NCBI GenBank assembly: GCA_033032175.1 | Contig: CM065323.1 | Location: forward strand, 2,480,001 to 2,544,000 | Reading direction: 5' to 3' | Source: Saturnia japonica | Taxonomy: Eukaryota > Arthropoda > Insecta > Lepidoptera > Saturniidae | Length of the DNA: 64,000 bases | Part shown: one piece after another, positions 23,401 through 34,835 of the stretch | How positions within the stretch are numbered: position 1 is the first letter of the stretch | Layout of the letters: every line of letters starts with the position of its first letter | Position numbers and translations under genes: made by a program | The notes under the pieces: generated by a model | Database searches by the model: none | What the model was told of the DNA's origin: nothing | Seen by the model: only the letters and a program-made list of their open reading frames with translations

Positions 23401-23940
23401 CGAAGGAGGAGCTTCTCCATCGTTATTATTGCTCATTGTCAATGTTTATAACCGTGGGCGTCGGTGGATGTTGGATAGTATAAATGTCTGTAATCTAATA
23501 GGGTACGTCTCTCAGAACGCGCGATAGTTTTAGTGACGTCCGAACGCGCCGCCCGCCAACTAAAAAGTGAGTCGTCTCGACACTGCCGACATTGGTGCCG
23601 CCTGGTGGCGCTGGATTTCGGCGTATAAATTCAAGAATTGCTCACTTAATATAACAAGATAAACAAAGGAACGCTGCAAAAAATTGCGGTGGATCCGGAG
23701 ACCAAAGGAAAACCACGAGCAAGCACCGCGTCCGGCCTTGCCCTTACAACTAGTAGGCGGCGAGCCACTCGATAGAATCCGAAAATCCAATTCAACACCA
23801 CAGGTGCCACCCGTAGAATACGGACGGCAACCTTAAATCAAGCATTCATCCGTGATATGTGGATGACGAAGAAGCCACTGATAGCCCTCTAAGTCCTGGA
23901 GCGGTCACCCCTCACACAGTAAGAGAAGAGCCTGTTGTTG
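23401..23940. other. GC-richer degraded stretch, probably old transposon sequence
   Basis: It is clearly richer in GC than its surroundings. One plus-strand frame gives LQKIAVDPETKGKPRAS and, after a stop, TTGATRRIRTATLNQ, which looks like decayed coding sequence. No family could be named. It ends in a short gtt repeat. Confidence 0.35.
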
Positions 23941-24325
23941 TTGTTAATACAATAAGATAAAAGCACGCTGTCATCCCAAGTACTTGTACGAATGTGTCAT
24001 GAAAACCTGTTTAGTGGTGTACAAGCTGACAGTTGACCTAAATTAAATGTGAATGGCGTGCTCAGCGAATTTATATAAGACACTAACTGTGACCAGCAGT
24101 TTCACTCGCGTTTAATTAATGAAATTTTGTATCACTGATATGCAAACCGCACTAGGCTTATTGGTGCCTGTGGTGATTAATGGAGAGGCCGGTCTATGTC
24201 ATTCGGCTGAGATGACAATGATGATTAATAGTTTCACCCTTCTCGGTAATGCTTGGTTCTTGTCCTACGAAAGTTGATTTTTGAATTGAACATACAATAA
24301 AATATTAAACGTAGTTTATATTAGG

Positions 24326-24912
24326 TGCAAGCTCTGCCCCACGGTAACACCTGTGTTGATTTTATCTGACAGAAATCGCGCCGCACCGCCGACGCACGCA
24401 TGTAGTCTATCATAATTGTTCTTCTCGCAAGTACAAATTATTTTCATTTTTCATTATCTCCTAAACTATGTGTCTGAATAGTATACTCTAAAGAGCAAAA
24501 TTTAAGTTCATAAAATTGTCTTTATGATGAAGCACCTTTTGTTCGTAACAATTAATATGCCATGTATAAACATATTGCTTATAAATCACTTTTTAATTTT
24601 CAACAAATCTTTGTCACAAAGTACCTTATTGTGGCTTATATATAGAATATAGGCATATGCTATTATTGCCTTTTTTTGATATACTTAGGACCAATATTAT
24701 TGTAGAACATTGTATTTTGTTATCATTAATGATTACGCCAGCGCTCAAGGATAAAAATCAATATTTAAGGCTGAGAGTTGTAGCCTAATTTTGAATAGCC
24801 TATAACTATTCCTCGAAAGTCTGGCTATCATATAAAAAAATATTTTTTTAAATCCGACTGGTATGTACTTTTTGTAACAAAAATGCTTTTACCACTTTAT
24901 TAGTATTAGTAT
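24326..24912 (+). repeat. Interspersed repeat family C, copy 2
   Basis: Colinear with 18333-18957, including gtagtctatcataat, ctcctaaactatgtgt, aaatcactttttaa, aggaccaatattattgtaga and gattacgccagcgc. It differs by several small indels, including loss of the gcggttaacgcagttc block. Confidence 0.6.
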
Positions 24913-25033
24913 AGAATTATAGTTGTATAAAAAGATTCTGTGCTTATAAAAATAAAATAATCTTTAAAAAATAGAATTTAAATTTAAAAAATGTATCTTC
25001 AGTTTTTTCAAATTTAATTTAGAATTTAAACTA

Positions 25034-25340
25034 CTTTTATACTACACTAGAAGTTTTAAAATGGCGTCGGAATTAGTCGAGGAGATAGATTGATTAATGT
25101 ACACACATGTCGCACTGTAAGTAATGTTTGGTGCTTTTATACTACACTAGAAGTTTTAAAATGGCGTCGGAATTAGTCGAGGAGATAGATTGATTAATGT
25201 ACACACATGTCGCACTGAAAGTAATGTTTGGTGCTTTTATACTACACTAGAAGTTTTAAAATGGCGTCGGAATTAGTCGAGGAGATAGATTGATTAATGT
25301 ACACACATGTCGCACTGAAAGTAATATTTGGTGCTTTTAT
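25034..25340. repeat. Tandem repeat, three units of 100 bp
   Basis: Units start at 25034, 25134 and 25234, each beginning cttttatactacactagaag. A fourth start at 25334 breaks off after cttttat. Only about one base differs between successive units (gtaagtaatg, gaaagtaatg, gaaagtaata), so the amplification is recent or homogenised. Confidence 0.9.
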
Positions 25341-26304
25341 ATCGTCTTGTATTATAAGTGAGCCACGACACCGTGTGTACTTACGTGACGTAGCTCTTTT
25401 GTATCTCATGTTGATTTCGCTCATACTCCATGCCAGTCTCAAATGGGTGTCGGTCTCAAACGCTAGATAAGTGTGACCCTTTTTCCATGATACAAACAGT
25501 TCCTTTGTCATATCTTTATGCCTATTCTATAGTTATATCAGTACGTATCAATGTTACGTACATGTATTTCTTCTTCATGCCCTTACCACTTAAGTAGGGT
25601 TGGCACAATAAGTTTTCTTATTCCACTCTATCAACTGTCATTTCAGTATTCAAACCTAATGCTATTTATTAAATAAGTGTAAAGTATTACACTTCAATAT
25701 TATATTAGTTTATATTTCATATTTTCTATTTCTTTTCAAATAGCAAAATCAAAATCAATTATTTGTCAAATTAAGAGTTTAGATTATACTTATAAAACAC
25801 TAAAATACCTTAAAAACTACGATAGGCCGTAATAATGCTATCGTTATTTAGACATAAACAAAAAGATGCCAAGGAGGGTTGACGTCAAGCAGGCGAGTGG
25901 TCACAAAACACTAAACCGAATTTCAGTTCACACCATGAAGTAATACAATAGGTATATTATGCTAACCTTACTTAAATGAGCCATGAGCAAAAGGAAGAAA
26001 AAATTAAAAACAAAAATACTTGATTTAATTTACTCCCTTAGAAGCTACTAATAAACTTTTGTGGACCAAAAAGCTCCAATATATTTACAGTGACACATTT
26101 CAAGGTACGCTCACTTTAGTGCATCGTATTTATTGATCTGGCAGCGACCTATTTATTGGTTCTGTTCATATATTTGTTGTAATGAAGACCAACTTGATAC
26201 CTATAGGTTCTAATCTCTGGATAGATACTTACATTGAATTTTTTTATATTTATAGGCTTAGCAACCAACTGCAAGAGACCATAATCTTACTGGATGATAA
26301 GCAT

Positions 26305-26626
26305 CCTTTTTTTCTCTTTACGCTAGTTAGTGTAGACCATATTTTAGATCACTAAATACATATACAATATGTTCATTCTTTCCTCCCAGGAATGTATATG
26401 TTAGTTTAGCTCGAATTTTACGGATATGGAATAAGTCAGTTCGCGACTTTTTTGCAATCGCGGTAACAGCCCAAGGCGAGGTCCGGCCACTTTGGCACCC
26501 TTGCGCGCATGTTCCCACGCTTTCACGGCTTAAGCGCTCGCCCCCAAGCCTGGTAAAGCTATAAGCGGCTCTATTTTTGGATAGGGCCCCTCAGACTAAA
26601 AGTAAAGTCAAATCGTATAAAAAAGT
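26305..26626 (+). mobile_element. 5'-truncated Jockey-type LINE, 3'-UTR copy
   Basis: It aligns to the 3' UTR of the full-length element at 46892-52855: tacgctagttagtgtag, tcctcccaggaa, tagctcgaat, gaggtccggccactttggca, gctcgccccc, agggcccct, then a short A run. It holds no coding sequence. Truncation at target-primed reverse transcription is the usual cause. Confidence 0.8.
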
Positions 26627-26896
26627 GTCAATGAGGCATGATGGTATTCAAGTAACCCTAGAGGAGAACTGGCTCTCAAGTTAAAGTGTCAGAAAACACC
26701 TGTAGGTACTTGTCGATTTTTTAACTTAGAGCTGATAAAGTGGACTTTAGAAAATGCCATACCTCTCTGCTATGGTTTCATCACGATGTTAAAGAATCCT
26801 ATTTATTACGAGGATGACCTGAGTATAATAAATAAACTAGAAAGAATCAAAACAATTCTAACAAAAAGCAAATTATATATACGCATTATATTAAAT

Positions 26897-27405
26897 ACTA
26901 GCTCTACCCGCGGCTTTGCTCACGTGGACTACAGAATGCTCGCGCGAATCGTGCTATCTCCGCTCATGGTTATTTTAATGAAGAAATGCTTATTGTGGGT
27001 GTTCCTTAGAAGATTCTCGCGGACTTTTTTTGTAAGTCTTTTTAATGTCTACAATTGTGTAGTATAGTAATTTGATATATCTCTTATGGTTAACTCAGCG
27101 TAAGCCATTTAATCGCCCGAATTGATTCACCGTGACCAGTTTTTTTTTATTTGTGCGGAACCCTAATTCTCTTATCTAAAATAAAAGTAGCCTAAGTTAC
27201 TCCCTATACCATCAGCTATCTATCAGTGAAAGTCCCGTCAAAATCGGTCTAACCGTTTTGGAGATTACCTGGAACAAACAGACAGACAGACAAAGATTAA
27301 AAAAACGGCATTATATGTGTCGTATATACTTCCATATGCATTTAGTAAAAAGCTGTTATTTTGATGTTACAAACAGACACTTCAATTTTATTAATTGTAT
27401 AGATT
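26897..27405 (+). repeat. Interspersed repeat family A, copy 3
   Basis: It runs from actagctctacccgcggctt, gctcacgtggactacagaat through cgtcaaaatcggtctaacc, cagacagacagacaaag to attaattgtatagatta. This is the best-preserved copy in the window. It ends about 110 bp before a truncated Jockey tail. Confidence 0.7.
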
Positions 27406-27514
27406 ATGTAGCTATGGTTAGTTCAATCAAATGGATGGGAGCTGTTATCGCGAAATTGCATGCACATTAACAATCCAAGCCAAGTTTTAGTCATTTTGAC
27501 ATCCTTGCATTTGT

Positions 27515-27606
27515 TGTCGTTTCGGCTGAGTGCCTTCTGCATTCGCGACAAAGCTCAGTGAAGCCGTTAAAACCCTACAGGCTAAACGCGTCAGTTAGAT
27601 CGATAA
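27515..27606 (+). mobile_element. Short 5'-truncated Jockey-type LINE tail
   Basis: ttcggctgagtgccttctgc, attcgcgac, tcagtgaagccgttaaa, aggctaa and gtcagttagat follow the last part of the full-length element's 3' UTR, ending in an A run. It is more diverged than the 26305 copy. Confidence 0.6.
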
Positions 27607-27849
27607 AAAATTATAAGATAATAATTATTAAACATTTTTTAACAGCCTTGATTAATCAAATTCTACAATGTACGAAATGGGAGATATTACGGAGTGGCAC
27701 CGTTCCAAAACTAGGGACAGAAGGCCGTTATTCAAAAATGTCATGCAATAACTTGTCTTGGAGCTTCTAATATTGAAAATTACACCATCTGTGAAATAAA
27801 ATAAGCTAATGTAGCCATAACGATTGGTTTATATCCGCTATTAAATATA

Positions 27850-28135
27850 CTAGCGATCGCCTTAAGCTCGAAATTCGACTTGCGATTTTTTGATCATAGA
27901 CTATTATCTGTTTGACATATGTTTGGGGGTCTAAGTTCAATGGCACTTGACGGTTTAGGATTCACAGTATTAATTTATTTTATTTAATATATTAGTAACA
28001 GATATTATAGATAAATTTTAGCTTTCTGCACTCCTTTTCCATATAAACTTTAAGCATGCTAAATCTCACAGTCTTCCGAGCATACGATACGCTTAAAATG
28101 GTACCGAAAGCTTTTTTCACGTATTAATATATAGA
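27850..28135 (-). mobile_element. Helitron-like non-autonomous element, copy D
   Basis: Read on the minus strand it starts TCTATATATTAATACGTGA and ends CGATCGCTAG, with A before and T after. The 3' hairpin is partly kept. Blocks such as tatctgtttgacat and cggtttaggattcaca are the complement of copies A-C. Confidence 0.65.
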
Positions 28136-28361
28136 TATCAAACGTCAAAACACTAGCAGGTCTGCTTAGAAAAGAATCGTAGAAGAGCCGTAAGATACTT
28201 TATGTTACTTTTTGCGTTTTTATGGTTTCTCCGACTTTCTGTCCAAGCAGTGGTAATTATAGTGAAAATATGTTTATTAATTAATTGCGTTTATTGTACT
28301 GTAGGCAAGTATGTTTTTTATTAAAAAAATATTAGTTAGCCTTACTTTGTGCCTAATCTAA

Positions 28362-28444
28362 CGCCGATCGCCATTGTCATTGTGGCCTGCAAGCCGGTAG
28401 CTGAATATACACTTGCCGATCCCGGAATGCGACAATTTAAAAGA
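28362..28444 (-). mobile_element. CR1-like LINE 3' fragment
   Basis: cgatcgccattgtcattgtg, cctgcaagccggtagctg and gatcccggaatgcgacaatt match the inverted family block at 39930-39985 in order. It abuts the solo LTR at 28445. Confidence 0.45.
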
Positions 28445-28840
28445 GTGTTATGATTGAGGGTCTAAGCAATCATTTTGAGTGTATATGTATATATATATAT
28501 GGGTATGTGTATGTAAACATCGCAGTTTACAAACACATGCATAGGGCTTATCGCCTCAATTACGTCATTGAGTAGGCATTGATAGTAAACATCAATGAAA
28601 AGTCGCGACGCTTCACGATGTTTCTGTGATCGTTTAGTGTAGGAATATAAGCGAATCAAGCGCGGCGCCGAGGCAGTCCAGTTCTGAATTATAAAGCGAT
28701 AACAGCGAGCGATAAAAGGAAGCGAAATCACAGTGTAATAAATAACAGTGTTGTGCGTTTGTTACTTTGTAACTGTGTGGAATTTAAATAAATTCTCTTC
28801 ACGTCAATCATCAGCATTTTTAATACCCACGGGTGTAACA
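28445..28840 (+). mobile_element. Solo LTR
   Basis: It begins TGTTATGATT and ends CACGGGTGTAACA, with short inverted ends TGTTA/TAACA. Inside are a TATA-like box (ATATAAGCGA at 28645) and, toward the end, an AATAAA. The LTR at 2217-2696 (minus) has the same ends and TATA word. No internal domain adjoins and no target duplication is visible (aagag versus ataat). The superfamily cannot be told from the LTR alone. Confidence 0.55.
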
Positions 28841-30605
28841 ATAATATTATATTTATCTCTAGTTATTGCATTATTCCTACTTTATACATTTATATTTCAA
28901 GGCATCAGTTAGGTTCATGTATTTTATAAAACTTTTGATACCAACAACATAATTCTTAACGCTTTAATATCTAATAAAGTACCAAACTGTTTGTTGAAAC
29001 AATTCAAACTAGCTACTTTAAAAAAATGTGCACCGGTTAGTTTGAATTTAATCTAAATATAAGTTTATCTGTATAACGAATTGTTAAATGTTACAGAAAA
29101 AAAAAATTATTTATCAAAATTATGTAAAATCCAGTATATTTAGCTCTTATTTTATACGATAGCTCATCGCCTAGTTCAAAAGTTTACCTGCTTTCGGGCC
29201 TGTATCATAATATATCGTTCGGCTATGTTATCTGAAGGGAAATTGTGAAAAATTCACTGTTACATAAACAGGGTATCTCTCCTTCAACTTACTGAAGTTT
29301 ACTTTATGGTTTTTGTTTGGCATACTTCTTTATTATTTATCGGGAAAGTTTTATGAAGGGAATGGCAGTTTGTTAGCTATTTTGGCATTCAGTGCGTGTA
29401 ATCCAGCAGATGCCGGTCGAGATTTAAATTGGCTAAATAAAGTGGTTAGGTACGCGCATTTGATTCAATTGGATAAGGCAGTGCTTTAAAGCTTACGATG
29501 TAGTCTTTAAATTATTGCGCTAACCTCCTACCGGGGTAAGTAGATGTAACAAAGTACCTCTATCCTCTTTGTTGTTCTCTAAATACTCTGAATCTACTCG
29601 AACTAGCGAGTACTACAAAAACATTAAAAGCTTATTGGTCTGCTTATGTAATCAAAGAAGCAATGTATAAAAATAGCACACTTCCCTTTTATTTAAAAGA
29701 TGTCGTAAATTTCAAGGTCATTCTAGTAAGTTCACCTCTCTGTTTTATTTGGGTACATAAGTGAGCTGTGTTCCGACGAAATCTAGTTCTGTTTTAGACA
29801 AGCAAGTAAAACTAACAAGCGATAAAAGGTAGAAATCTGCAAAGGAACCACAGTATAGTGTATGGAACAGAAACTTTCATGTCCAACCGAACACTAATGT
29901 TTATAATTGTCTTAAACTTTGGGAAAATTAACATTCTACTTTCCTTCGCGCGTACTAGTTTCGATCAAGTAATATTTTACATGAAAGTAAACAATTTATG
30001 ATGGATAAAGATATGAATAAATTAATCGTCTTTTGTGACATAAAGGTTTATTACTGCTGCGACATGGCACGTGGCTGTCTACGCAACGTAATGTATCTTA
30101 TAACGCATGGCAGTCACCTCACGTCCCTCAATTTCCTGCTTCGTGTCGATTTAGTGCTTCACCATGCGTTATTGTGATCTTATTACCTACATCTCATAGT
30201 TTGAGTTTAATCCTTGTTTTATTTGCTTGTGTAAATTTCATCTCATTTACTTGTTTTGTTTTCATAATAAAATATTTCATACTTATCTTAGGCCCTGAGA
30301 ATGCACTTATAAACTCGAAGGCTTTAACTGATTTAGAATATATTACTGCCATTAGGAAAACTGGAAAGAGACTCCCTCTTAATTACGTATTTCGCAGTAG
30401 CTAAACGATAACAGATATGATTAAATACCGGCTTCAGAATCAGCAAATCATGTTATATAATTATGTTTGGAACATTTTAGTCAGTACATAATACGACTTT
30501 GCCATTTCGAAACCGATATTTAGCGATTTTTGCTAATGCTTTGTTCCTGCAAAATTCGTATTTAGGGGACTGATCAGGTTTTTTTTTCTGGTTATCTTCA
30601 ATCAA
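28841..30605. other. No supported gene
   Basis: AT-rich. A 76-codon open frame at 30174 begins with hydrophobic residues but has no homology that I recognise and no splice or promoter support. Confidence 0.35.
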
Positions 30606-31090
30606 ATTTTTAGTTCTCGTGTATACAATCCTACTACAATAATATTATAAATTTGAAATTGTGTATGTTTAGATGTTTGGATATTCGTTACTTAATCACG
30701 CAAAATCGGCTGAACGGATTTATATGAAATATGTCACATAGATAGTCTATGACCTGGAATATCGCATAGGCTACTTTTTATCCTGGTAAAATCATAACAT
30801 AACCACTGTTATCCTAAAAATATAATATTCATCTATGATTTTTATGCTTTGTCGTGTTTGAAATCAGCTGATACATATGTAGTAATATAGCGGGATGGTA
30901 AGGATCGCGTCCACCATAAACATAGTGACAACCCCATCTATGATTTTCTTTTGGTTTGTCGTGTTCCGAGATCAGTCTGTGTATCCTACTAATATAATAA
31001 TTAGGAAAGTATGTATGTTTAGATGTTTGTTACTCAATCACGCAAAAACGGCTGAACGAAATATTAATAACGGCTAGGTAGATTTGATGC
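30606..31090 (+). repeat. Two adjacent RTE-like tail fragments
   Basis: atcctactacaataatatta, gtatgtttagatgtttg, aatcacgcaaaatcggctga at 30627-30716 recur at 30983-31056 as atcctactaatataataatt, gtatgtttagatgtttg and aatcacgcaaaaacggctga. Tandem or independent insertions of one LINE tail family. Confidence 0.5.
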
Positions 31091-33083
31091 GCCTTCCACG
31101 GTATAAAATTTGTAATTGCGAACAATCCATCATCACACATCGAGTAGATGTGAAGAACGGAAGTTCTTCGCTATGAAGTTTTTAATAAAAACTTGAATTA
31201 TTCCAAAAGTGTATTATGTTCATGTTAATTACAAGGTTTTATTGAACTTGCTTTGTTAGTATGGGTCAAATCTTGCAACAGAATTTAAAAATAGTTATAC
31301 CCAACATATTGAGTTAAAGTTTTGCAAACAAATTTAGTTTGAATGATAATGCATGGTTTGCTAAGTGACGTAATTTTACTTACGTACTTACAATTAGGAA
31401 CTACGTTATGATTTTTTTTTTATTGGTTTAAATTCAGTATTTTAGGATAAGGCCACACAGTCTGCGGCCGTAAGAGTAATGGTGCAGTCGCTCGCACCGG
31501 TCTGGCTCCGATAGCGACACGTGAGACAAAATTGATCTACCGTAACATCGCACGGAAATATTACCATCCTTTATCATAAATAATGAACGTAGACTATTAG
31601 ATCACGTCACGAATAATTTATCATGCAATACTAAATTGAAAATTTTAAAATTAAACGAAGGTTCGATCGATTTTACTCATTTACAAAGCGTACAGTTAAA
31701 TTCTTTTGGAGTTTTTTTTCTACTTGGTGCAGTCCGAAGATCACAGCTTAAATAATCTTGGGTAGAGGAATTCAAGATCAGCAACATGTTAGTGATATTG
31801 AATGTATTTATTACAAGCGTCCATAAGCTACACTTGCTGCGTCTCGTTGGGCAGGTCGTATGCTTGTTCACCAACTTAGTTGTATAATATAAAACATTTA
31901 AGTGTTTTACGTACTTAAATGAAACTAATAAAAACATGGAATATATTTTTCTTCATTTACAACTTATGTAGTTCTCATTTTGGGCTTAGTTTTAGGCAGC
32001 TAGGCGAATAGACAGTTTTTCACAAGACATCAAAATTGGACGGCTTTGTTTACAAGAAATAAACGCAAGATTAAAACTCCTGTATAAATGGATTTTAGTT
32101 TCTTAAAAATGTGTTCTACAATTGTAGTTTTACATACTTAACAATGGCACATGATTCAGAGATAAGTTAGTTTGAGCTTCTGTCACGTATAGAAACTTTA
32201 TTTTTAGTGTATTTTTTTTTTTTCAGAAAATCCAAAGAAAGGCAATTTTTATTTGATATACAGTTTCCAACTTCAACTTTTAGTCCTAATTATAAATCTT
32301 TTGGGCATATAAGCAATTTATGAAATTCTTTCATTTGACAACGAGCCTCATTATAAAGTACTACTAAGCCGGCATGTTTCTTTTTTTGATATCGAAGTCT
32401 TTGAAACAATGGATAACAAAGATGCAAATATAGAATTTAATGTAAAAATCTAATTAGGTTTGCCAGATATAAAACAGAATACTCGTAACGAGTTTTTTTG
32501 GTTATAATAGTAAGAGTTGGTAAAGCACTGCACCATGCGTCGCAAATTTTTTCGTTTGAACGCTGTTGGTACGCTAGTTGTGGGTAGATTTGCGATCTGT
32601 TAATCATAGCTTGTTTATCACATTGCAGCCATTTGATCTGGAGACCACTCAAATATACACAATTAATGAAATTTATGCTTTCCAAACTATTGCTTTGCAA
32701 ATTACAGAGATTGGAAAATGTTAATTGATTCTAATACACGTTAAAAGTTACGATCTGAAGTAGACGATTCCTCCTGATTATATAGACGAAGTTTCGTTAT
32801 TCGTGATTTCTGTGATAACTGTCGTTATTCAGAGTTGAGATTGCATCAGTAAATGTCTGTAAATGATTGGAAACGTTAAATATAATCGTTGGATTGCAGT
32901 GAAATCAATTTCCTCTTATTCAGGCAATATGGGATTTCGTGTAAACAGGCCATAAAGTTCAGTTGTTACGCTTCTGATGATATATTATATAGTGATGAAG
33001 GATGAATTATTGTTTTAGCTTAATATAAAAATTAAGTTGCACACAATGTCTAGTTTGACACATTGATCAAAGAGTTTTGAGAG
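31091..33083. other. No confirmed gene; two unexplained minus-strand open frames
   Basis: Open frames at 31937-31677 and 32700-32437 (minus) are rich in Cys and Asn. They contain QIYPQLAYQQRSNEKICDAW and KEFNCTLCK. They could be decayed transposon coding sequence or exons. I do not recognise them and cannot show splice sites that join them. Confidence 0.3.
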
Positions 33084-33190
33084 ATAAACATGCACCAGAA
33101 GGCGCAGTGTGGAGAATCCCGTTGGATGCAAGCAACGGAAGACCGGTTCAATGTCTATCTTTGGAGGAGATGTTATCTTTCAAATGAAAG
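33084..33190 (+). pseudogene. RTE-type LINE ORF end remnant
   Basis: aaggcgcagtgtggagaatc, gatgcaagcaacggaagaccgg and ttggaggagatgt encode, in shifted frames, the W-M-Q-A-T-E-D-R type ending seen in lepidopteran RTE elements. Broken and short. Confidence 0.5.
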
Positions 33191-33804
33191 GATGAGTGGA
33201 TTGATAAACTTTGATTGATAAACCGAGAGAAATAAATGTACCAAGTTATGGATAGCTAACGTCACTATAATTTTTTGACAGATATTTTTGACCAGATAAA
33301 CAATGTAAACAATTTTTCATTGAACATTGATCTACTAGTCAACTTAAAATTTTACTTAGATTCTTTTTTCTGGCTTTAAGCCAACAACCAAAATATTTAG
33401 CTTACTCCGCCATAAATCTTTCTTGGTAAATATTTAACGATTCCCTTTTAAAACTTACGGACTAGGTGACTTTATAAATACAGTTATGGAAGTTCCATTA
33501 AAGCTGAAAGTAGATATACATAAATCTATTTTGCTTCAGTAAATCTCAAAAAAACCGTAAGCTAACTGAGAATGTAGAAATATTTCTGTTACTACTCTGT
33601 AATTATTCTGAACTTTAAAAATATAAGAGCGTAAATAAAATAAAATTACAACGCTTAGGGCCAGCATCCTCGTATATGAATGTGGGGTCCGGGTTAGGGC
33701 CCAAATGAAACAACAATAAGAAAAGCCCATCTTTGCAATATATCCAGAGCATCGAGGCGGTATTTTGCGGATTCATTAATTGATCTAGATTTAATTCCCT
33801 CGTC

Positions 33805-34095
33805 TCCTTTCCACAACAGAATCACAAGCGCTAGGCATCGAAATCTCAGTTTTACGACAACCTCCATCTTGGTACGAACTAAAAATTTATCTATCTTTGT
33901 CGTAACATTAAAATTTCTTTCCAGCCAGGGGTTTCCTTCTTTCTTACGACAGTGGTCCCTTCAAGCGTAACGTGAAGAGATATTTATGCAGTCCAGCAAG
34001 ACAGTGGCGATCGCCGATGGATTTCAAACTTTCTGTGGTGCCCGTTGTGTTTGGAATGTACTGTACCCAGGGACAGTACAGTCAAATTGATAAGG
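33805..34095 (+). mobile_element. CR1-like LINE 3' fragment
   Basis: Closely parallels 8903-9197: tttccacaacagaatcacaa, cttcaagcgtaacgtgaagag, gcgatcgccgatggatt, tttctgtggtgcccgttgtg, and gtactgtacccagggacag. Among the clearer copies of the family. The trace S-F-K-R-N-V-K-R is readable. Confidence 0.6.
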
Positions 34096-34242
34096 TAATA
34101 AAAAAACATTCTTCATTTCACTATATCATATTTCATCGTTATGACTTCCATTATCATTAAATGAAAAGAAGATAACAGACTTAAACAAACAATCATTATA
34201 TATTCGAAATACCTACGTTAGTATCTACATAACCATATTTCA

Positions 34243-34275
34243 AAATCAAAAATCAAAATCGAAAAATCAAAAATT
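34243..34275. repeat. Short A-rich minisatellite
   Basis: Repeated aaaatc-like units (caaaatcaaaaatcaaaatc, then gaaaaatcaaaaa). Confidence 0.6.
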
Positions 34276-34709
34276 CATTCATTTTCACATTCGAATTTGG
34301 TAAAAAGAAAGTACTTGTAAAGTCAAGGTTACGTTTTGGAAGTGTTATTGTGCTTTAGAAATATGACTTAATATTATAACTGTGGCTACTGGATAGTCAA
34401 GAACCTAAAACAAAATTACACAAATAAAACATGCTTTAAACATTCTAGTACCAGTAAACCAAGTAGACAATTGCTTTGTTAAGATAATATAAGGCATTCT
34501 GCAAATCTACGACAGACCACGAGACAGGACCTAACTTTAGAGACATACTATAGATATAAGATATGGTCAAATATTAATCTAAATAGAGGATGAGTGCCAA
34601 TCAATCAAGCTTATGTCCAGGCACTCCATTTTACATGTGTCACATCGGTACACGGTAAATCATCCACAAATATCGATACGAGCAATACACAAAAGTGGCC
34701 GGCATTTAC

Positions 34710-34835
34710 ACGAGCTGTCATTTCCTCAGAGACCGGGTCGCGTGTAAAATCAATATATTCTGGCGAACTGCCAGACTGGCTAAAGGAAATATGTTTACCG
34801 GTCTCAAAGATACGGTCGTGATCATTGTTTTCTTC
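34710..34835 (-). CDS. Candidate internal exon of unknown gene
   Basis: A 126-bp open segment on the minus strand, in phase 0 at both ends, between an acceptor-like TAATTTAG and a donor-like CGT|GTAAAT. It encodes ETGKHISFSQSGSS, then PEYIDFTRDPVSEEMTAR. It is GC-richer than its surroundings. The plus strand is also open here, so the strand is not certain. I recognise no domain, and neighbouring exons were not found. It may equally be transposon-derived. Confidence 0.25.

Noticed and set aside
25242..25511. 89-codon minus-strand open frame
   Set aside because: It runs into the 100-bp tandem array, and the rest has no recognisable protein features.
28462..28731. 89-codon minus-strand open frame
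   Set aside because: It lies wholly within the solo LTR on the opposite strand.
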